A stretch of DNA of 64,000 nt. Origin: Euborellia annulipes. Lineage: Eukaryota > Arthropoda > Insecta > Dermaptera > Anisolabididae. The notes under the pieces were generated by a model that was not told the origin of the DNA, did not search any database, and saw only the letters and a list, made by a program, of their open reading frames with translations. Position numbers and translations under genes: made by a program. Below are positions 57,985 through 64,000 of this stretch, in pieces. The stretch's first letter is position 1, and each line of letters opens with the position of its first letter. The stretch spans positions 1 to 64,000 of the forward strand of contig JAKCPI010026205.1 in the NCBI GenBank assembly GCA_023213315.1. The letters are read 5' to 3'.

Positions 57985-58084
57985 ACCGATGTCGGTTTTT
58001 CGGGAAAAACTCGGTTTCTCGGTTTTTGAAAATTAGCCAAAAAACCGGTATACCGGTTTCGGTTTCCACCGGTGTCCAAACCCT
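57985..58084. repeat. CGGTTT-rich transposon end
   Basis: CGGTTTTTCGGGAAAAACTC, CGGTTTCTCGGTTTTTG and ACCGGTATACCGGTTTCGG lead to CACCGGTGTCCAAACCCTAA. Repeated CGGTTT motifs next to such a terminus are seen in several hAT families. It directly abuts duplication copy 2. Confidence 0.45.
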
Positions 58085-58907
58085 AATAGAGATGAATACT
58101 AGGTATAGGTATATTATATTGATGGACAGGTTTAATAAATACATTTTTTTTAATCACAGGTAGGTAATTTATTTATTTTTTTAATTGTCCATTATTTTGA
58201 CATTTTGGCTAAAAAATAAATAGATTAAACACTCATTCAATTCAAAACCAACAATTAAGTATTCATAATACATTCATCACATACATCTTGTGATATTAAA
58301 CAATTAAATATGAATAAAAATGAATGAAATAACGAGGAAGAATATTTTTTTTTTCAACTTTTGATACGATAATAGGGAAAAATAAAATTAATTAAACTAA
58401 TTAAAAAATATAAATCCCTTCCTTAACAAAAATTAATTATATTTTTTAAAATATTTGTTCACGAATTTTTAATATTTTTTTTTTTTTGTACAAGTTTCTT
58501 ATTTTGACTATTAATATTATTCCTTGTGGTATGATACAGATGAGAAAAAAGAATGTGCGAAAATTCACTTCAGACAGTGGTTATTTTGAAAACACACAAA
58601 CAGACAGACCATTTTTTTGGGGTCCTCATCCAAGGTTTCCCCGCGCTTGGCATTGCTTAACCGCAACGATTGCGATGACTTGCCCTACTCAATTGCCAGA
58701 TCCCCGGCTTGACACATCATATCAATCTAATGTAATCTATAATTCTATATCTATTTGTGCTATATATCTATATTATATACAGGGCGTTTCCCGGGGTACG
58801 CTGTCGCCTCCGTGCCAAGTCATTTTTCGCTCCCGCTCCCCTATCTGTAGAAATTATTCTTGAAAAAAAAAAATGGAATTTGTAATTTTTTTTGCCTGTG
58901 ATATGGA
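58085..58907 (+). repeat. 820-bp local duplication, copy 2
   Basis: Direct repeat of 56662-57481, separated by a 603-bp spacer made of other repeats. Differences are a few substitutions plus changes in A/T runs. The one-base A-run difference moves the upstream reading frame, giving a 125-codon instead of a 112-codon ORF. Confidence 0.85.
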
Positions 58908-58989
58908 TAAAAATAAATTTTTATCTATGGTCTCAAAAGAGCAAGTTTTTAGATGGTGTCATTATTTTATTTATTGATGGAAATACACG

Positions 58990-59970
58990 TTTTGAGATCT
59001 TCTGAGTGCAAAAATCAAGTGTGACTTGTCGCAAAGCACACTACTTGGTCTTACCTTCGATAATCAAAAATTGTTGTTCTTTGCTCTGACACCAGATTTT
59101 TTTGTCTTAGGATTTTATTTATTTAGTTTCGGATAATGCATCAGAACCCAAGAGGGAAAATTGATAAGCATAGGTAAATATTTATATTTTGTTATAATGG
59201 CAAACTTTTCTCAATGAAGTATAAGAGTAAAATATTCCTCACATGGTTTTGGGGAGAATATGAGAATAGATATTTCAAAGAGCATTTAAAAAATAATCTA
59301 TATATATATATATATATATAATAGCGGAGTGCCAGTCTGTCACGCTTTGTTTGACCAACTTCCCGTTGGAATTTTGAAACGAAATTTTTCAATCTTATAC
59401 GTTTTGGAGAGTCCAGGAAAAATATTCGGGTCCCGAAATTCTCAAAAGGGGAAGCGCAAAAAATTCCAGAAAATGAATTTTCCCATTGAAATGCATTGAG
59501 TTTTGTCTTGCCTTATGAAAAACTAAAAGATCGGAGATGGGGCTCGTATTGGACAAAGGCAGACAGACACCCGCCACTATGTATATAAATCTTTTTAAGA
59601 TAAGAGTTATTCCTTAATAAGCAAGATATGTTGATATTTCGGCACTTGATTAAGAAAAGGCGATGGTCCGCCGCATGGTCCAGGGGGGGAATCCCCGCTG
59701 GCTGAGACAGGCGCTCCGCGGCTAGTTTAAAACGAATTTTGGCAAATGAAAAAAAAGAACTGTAAAAGTACCTGTATTCTTGGGCCGACTTTATTTAAAA
59801 GCTTATTTTCCCGAGTCAATTGGGTATCTGACTTAAATATAAAATTTCAACCTAGACTCACATACAGCCCATTTTTAAGAAAAAAATCTTGTTTGAGAGC
59901 ACATCATACAACTTGAGATTACTGAAGAGAAAGTTGTATGCTGAGAGGGTCATTCATACCAGATTTATTT
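58990..59970. repeat. Composite repeat bounded by hairpin MITEs
   Basis: A diverged hairpin (59012-59105, TCAAGTGTGACTTGTCGCAA to CTCTGACACCAGATTTTTT) at the left and another (59875-59968, GAGAGCACATCATACAACTT to CATACCAGATT) at the right. The DNA between includes segments shared with 61475-61640 and 61720-61815. It is interrupted by the AGCGG-type repeat (59285-59580) and a GC-rich fragment (59650-59740). Confidence 0.5.
59285..59580 (+). repeat. Dispersed AGCGG-type repeat (copy 3, longest)
   Basis: Starts (TA)n then ATAATAGCGGAGTGCCAGTC, CAACTTCCCGTTGGAATTTT, GGAGAGTCCAGGAAAAATAT and CGGGTCCCGAAATTC. It ends GGCAGACAGACACCCGCCAC then TATGTATATAA. The end read in reverse resembles the start, suggesting short terminal inverted repeats. 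Confidence 0.65.
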
Positions 59971-60513
59971 AAGCAACTTGCTTTTCTAGGTGTCGCTTAA
60001 TAAATACGGAATATATTATGAAGTGAAGGGGGGTCTAAAAGATTTGATAAAGAAGGAAGGAAGGCAGTAGAAGCCAAAAATAAATTATGCAGAATAAATC
60101 GTTGTGAAATCATCGCCATTGTTTATAAATAAGGCCATGTATCTACGCCGTTGATAGCCATATTTAGTCTTCTATTCCTCCCAAGATATTGGGGAGAGGA
60201 TTGCACATGTAAATAAATCATCTGTAATCATGGCGGATTCACTTTGCCAGCTCAATCTTTGAGTTGCATTTAATAAAGGATATATTTTTATTAAAATTAT
60301 TATAATAACTTAAAATATTAATAAAATAAATTAGAATATTTTTCTAAATTTTGATTCTCTTTTTCTTTAGTTCTTCTAATAAAAATCAGTCCTTTGTAAA
60401 TAGTATTTTGTACTTATTTAGAATATTTTTCCGTTTAGTAGCAATATCAATAATTATACAAAAAATTTATTTTATATCATAAACCTTGTTAGATTGTTTT
60501 TTTTTTTAATTAA

Positions 60514-63431
60514 TTACCCCCAAGCACTTGCCCCTCGGCCCCAAATATGACGTCCTGGAGGATCTTGTTGAGCTTGTTGTTGAGGTCGACGAATCGGTGG
60601 CGAACCAAATGTGTATATGCCACGGACCTGATTCGGGAACCAATTTGTGCTAAAAAATAATGAGCGCGTTAGATAATTCTTTACTTAAGGAGTACTTGGC
60701 TTAAAAACAATTTATTTACCCAAAGTGCAAATACATTAGTCTACTTTAAAATTGTCCCCCAATATCGAGGGCAATTTGGAAAATAACCACCGTTTTGAAA
60801 AAAAAAAAATAAAATAAAAAAATGTTTTTGTTAAACAATTTTTCAACAGAGTTTCCGCCATTGTTCAAACACTTGATGTAGCGGGAGACCAGTATTTGTA
60901 AACCATCTGCAAAGAAACTCCCGCCAGTATCGATAGCCACGATCCCACAGCATTTTACGTCTCATCGGCAGATTCAAAACTCTTGCCACCTAGTTCGCGC
61001 TTCATGTGCAGGAACAAGTGGTAATCGGATGGCGTCAAGTTCGGGCTGTTCGACGGGTGATTGAATTGCTTCCAATGAAACTGTCCTTGTCATGGAGCAA
61101 CACAATTTCTTCAGCCCGGACTTTGCGCCGTCCGACTACCACTTGTTCCTGCACATGAAGCGTGAGCTAGGTGGTAAGCGCTTTGGAACTGACGATGAGA
61201 CGAAAAATGCTGTGGATTCGTGGCTGTCCATATTGGCGGGAGTTTCTTTGCAGATGGTTTACAAAAAATGGTCACCCGCTACGACAAGTGTTTGAACATT
61301 GGCGGAAACTATGTTGAAAAATAGTTTAAGACATGTATTTTTCATGTAAAAAAAATCTGGTGTGACTGGCGCACAGCACACAACTTTCTCTTACCTTCGG
61401 TAATCGAAAGTTGTGCACTGTGCTTGTCACACCAGATTTTTTGTGTCGACATGTATTTAGTTTCCTACAGTAGGGTACAATTGAATTCAAGATGTAAAAT
61501 TTATAAGTATGGGAAAATATTTATATTTTGATACCATGGCAACCATTTCTCCTATCTTTTCTATGGAGTACAAGAGTAAAGTGCTCTTCAGAAGATTTCA
61601 ATCACAAAATGAGAATATACATTTTATAGAGAATCTAAAAAATAATTGATTTTTGAATTTAAAAAAAAATCGTTGGAGCAAATTTTGAGAAAATCGAAAA
61701 AAACTGAAAAAGTGAATCAGTAAAGTACTAGTACTTTTTGGTCGATTTTGTTCAAAAGCTTCGTGTCACGTCCCATGGGGGTGCCTAACTTAAATATAAA
61801 ATTTCAACCTCCTAGCTCTTTTCGTTCTTGAGATATTTTGTTCACAGACACACAGACAGACAGACACACAGACACACAGACAGACAGACCATGTCGCGAA
61901 AACCACTTTTTTGGATTCAGGGGACCTCAAAACGTGAAGATCCATCAAAATCTCGACATCGAATTTTTGACATGAATCCAATACTTTCTCTCTATATATA
62001 TATTACATATATACATAGGTAAGAGAAAGTAATATATATATATTACATATATACATAGGTAAGAGAAAGTAAAAAGTAATAAAATTGACTTAAAAAAAAA
62101 CATTTTTTTACTAGTTTTTTTTTTTTTTTTTCAAAACGGAGGAGGTTGCTTTCAGAATTAGTCTCGTACTTGAGGGATTTTAGTCAATCATTAAAAAACC
62201 GATAGAACTTAGTGAGATTCTAATAATTATTTTAAATTTTAAATTTCAGTGTTTTATTTATAGCATCTTACTGGCAGAGGTATTGAAAAGAATGCATATC
62301 TTAATAAAAAATACTAGCTGCTTTCTCTTCAATATCATCTATCATTAATAAATTAAAAATGAAAAAAAATACAAATATAACAAGAATATCAGAATAAAAA
62401 AGTTGCTAGAACAATTGAAATTTCGGCTGTTGTAGGTTCTAATTGATTGATTCTTCAAAGAAAATAAATTTTTCAAGTTTTTTTTTTTTCTATATTGATA
62501 GAAAACTACAACTACAACTAAATATAAAAAAAGTAAAAGTATACTTACAATATTTGAGGAGTTTGAATGAGTTGAGGGCCACCGAATTCTTGTGGATATT
62601 GAAATGCCAAGAAAAAATATAAATGGCCTACGAGTATTCCAACTAGATCAACTATTCCCCTGGAAACAAAAATATAAAATTAATTATTATTAAAGAATCA
62701 GTTTTGCTATAGAAAGGGGAGGGAACGAGTATAAAGGTAAAAAACAATTGGCTCAGCTATTTGAAATTCAAAACTGAAATATTAATAAATACCGAAACAA
62801 TATTTGTATGCAAAATTGAACTATTCAATAAATAGCAAGGCAGCCAATTTAATTTGAATAGTATGCCATTGCCTACGTTTTGGACCTTTATCTAAGCCTC
62901 TCGAGTTCTTAACCGGGTGTTTCGGAAACTTTTTGCAAATGCTCCGCAAAATTATGAAATTGATTTCTTCAAGGAGTCGTTTCTACTAAAATTTATATTT
63001 TTTGAAATTTACCAAATGGAATTTGATCAACTCAACAGCCTCAACTACAATACTAACAAATAAATAAGGTTAGAAGTTTTCAAGATATATTTTAAAGGAC
63101 CACAAAGGATTTTCGAGAAATTCTGACTATTTTGAAGTTAACTCTGTCATCTGTTATATATCAAGAAATGGATAAGTTTCTGGTAGCCTATCAGGAAATT
63201 ATGATGTGGTGAATAATAAATTTATTATCCTGAATACATTGGTATAAAAAACTTAAAATAAGAGAATTAAAAAAATAATTACCCTCCAGATATGATGAAG
63301 TTAAAAGCGAATAATACCCAAGGTAAATACATCGCTTTAAATCTTGTTCCAAACCAGAAATTGACCACAGTTTCTTTATTGAGTTGACACCAAATGTAGA
63401 GTACACTAAGTACCATTGGTTCCATTAAAAG
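60514..63431 (-). CDS. DERL1: Derlin-1, 3' part
   Basis: Rhomboid-family pseudoprotease of the ER membrane that works with VCP/p97 in ER-associated degradation. Three exons are visible, 5' to 3' on the minus strand: 63431-63283, 62659-62549 and 60649-60514; 396 nt, in frame, 131 residues to the stop. The first encodes LLMEPMVLSVLYIWCQLNKE, then FWFGTRFKAMYLPWVLFAFN, a highly conserved derlin segment. The second has GHLYFFLAFQYPQEFGGPQL. The last is a cytosolic Pro/Gln-rich tail ending GRHIWGRGASAWG, like the p97-binding SHP box of derlin-1. The N-terminal helices must lie right of the window; 63432-64000 showed no matching exon. The intron 60650-62548 carries mariner and MITE insertions. Confidence 0.92.
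60838..61322. mobile_element. Palindromic mariner 3'-end foldback in Derlin-1 intron
   Basis: Arms 60838-61050 (minus) and 61110-61322 (plus) are two copies of the same mariner transposase C-terminus placed head to head. The plus arm encodes SPDFAPSDYHLFLHMKRELG, then GKRF, and ends, after a frameshift, in the mariner-typical RYDKCLNIGGNYVEK-like segment. The minus arm has the same ending. Neither is functional; 5' transposase sequence is absent. Confidence 0.8.
61354..61442. mobile_element. About 90-bp hairpin MITE (copy 2)
   Basis: AAAAAATCTGGTGTGACTGG, CGCACAGCACACAACTTTCT, CTTACC, TTCGGTAATC and then the inverse ending GTCACACCAGATTTTTT. Near-identical to 14001-14087 with an extra CAGCACA in the left arm. 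It lies in a Derlin-1 intron. Confidence 0.8.
61847..61891. repeat. CAGA/CACAGA microsatellite
   Basis: Short (ACACAGACAGACAG)-type repeats. Similar but shorter CAGACAGACC tracts occur within both 820-bp duplication copies and near 59560. Confidence 0.7.
61995..62072. repeat. 40-bp tandem duplication
   Basis: TATTACATATATACATAGGT plus AAGAGAAAGTAA occurs twice with a 40-base period (from 62001 and 62041). Confidence 0.8.
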
Positions 63432-64000
63432 CTGAAAAATAAATAATCTATAATTAATAAACAATAATTGTATTAGGATGCTCACTAGAGTAACCGAGAA
63501 CAAATGGCCTTTGGAAATTTTTGGTTTTTTTAATAAGTTTTTTAGAGATGTTATTAGACGACCAGCAATTATTATAATTTCACGATATATATAGGGATCC
63601 AAGCATATTTGTTTATACCTTTTGGTACCAAATGATTTACATAAGACATTTCACAACATTTCTAACCTCCTGGCAACGGGAGAGGGGATTATAATGTTTG
63701 CAGAGTATCAAATGAGTTTCTTCTGAAGAAGAGCCCTTTGCCTTTGAAATATTAGGATTATACTCATTTGGAAAAAACATTTTTGTTTTACCTCACTACA
63801 TCCTAGAAAAATCGGCATGGGAAAAGTTTTTCCTCTCGGCATCACCAAACTTTTATAAATATAATTAAGATTGGTGAATACTTTCTTTTTAAATTGCCTT
63901 TAACTTCATTGAGAGATGTTCAAACGCGAATCGAATGTTCGATGCTTGACTTTGGAAGTTCGATCAAAAATCCGGTATCCGATGCGAGAAATTATCATGC
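63432..64000. other. Right edge, Derlin-1 intron or upstream DNA
   Basis: No further Derlin-1 exon was recognised. AT-rich sequence with a 107-codon minus-strand frame that is only the extension of the Derlin exon into its intron. Confidence 0.5.

Noticed and set aside
63776..63838. First coding exon on the minus strand (MPRGKTFPMPIFLGCSE before a GTAAAA donor)
   Set aside because: It does not resemble the Derlin N-terminus, the donor is poor and nothing links it to a gene.

Overview
This is an intron-rich, strongly AT-biased animal nuclear sequence. All seven recognisable genes are metazoan housekeeping or neuronal genes, introns have GT-AG ends, and mariner, hAT-type and tRNA-derived SINE repeats are dense. 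Gene structure and repeat content suggest an arthropod. A parasitic copepod such as a sea louse is plausible, but that is an inference and the sequence alone does not settle it. No virus, bacterial operon, CRISPR array or intact autonomous transposon was seen.

Layout. Plus strand: the last six exons of calpain-7 (117-6104, 5' end outside the window); core 1 beta-1,3-galactosyltransferase C1GALT1 (16226-27268, eight coding exons, 363 codons plus stop); intronless mRNA-decapping protein DCP1 (30388-31641) with an overlapping upstream ORF; IFT52 (34044-39236, seven coding exons, 429 residues). Minus strand: vesicular inhibitory amino-acid transporter VGAT/SLC32A1 (45044-51551, eight coding exons, 524 residues); intronless borealin-like gene (54290-55039); the last three exons of Derlin-1 (60514-63431, 5' end outside). 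IFT52 and VGAT converge on a 5.8-kb gap. Reading frame was followed through every proposed splice junction and stays open.

The genes do not form a pathway. They are unrelated neighbours: proteolysis, Golgi O-glycosylation, mRNA decay, cilium transport, GABA/glycine vesicle loading, chromosome segregation and ER-associated degradation.

The rest is repeat-filled intron and intergenic DNA. It includes six non-autonomous hAT-type insertions with 8-bp target-site duplications (three exact, one reported inside a larger foldback), a TA-flanked mariner deletion derivative in a VGAT intron, palindromic mariner tail-to-tail foldbacks, a family of about 90-bp hairpin elements, a tRNA-derived SINE family with a shared 3' tail, a 144-bp satellite array, long near-perfect inverted repeats, and an 820-bp local duplication. 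The signals most worth following are a dispersed motif resembling a hammerhead-ribozyme core, a perfect 71-bp intronic hairpin, a foldback carrying a 30-bp tandem array inside a SINE, and a 24-bp repeat that covers the C1GALT1 stop codon.
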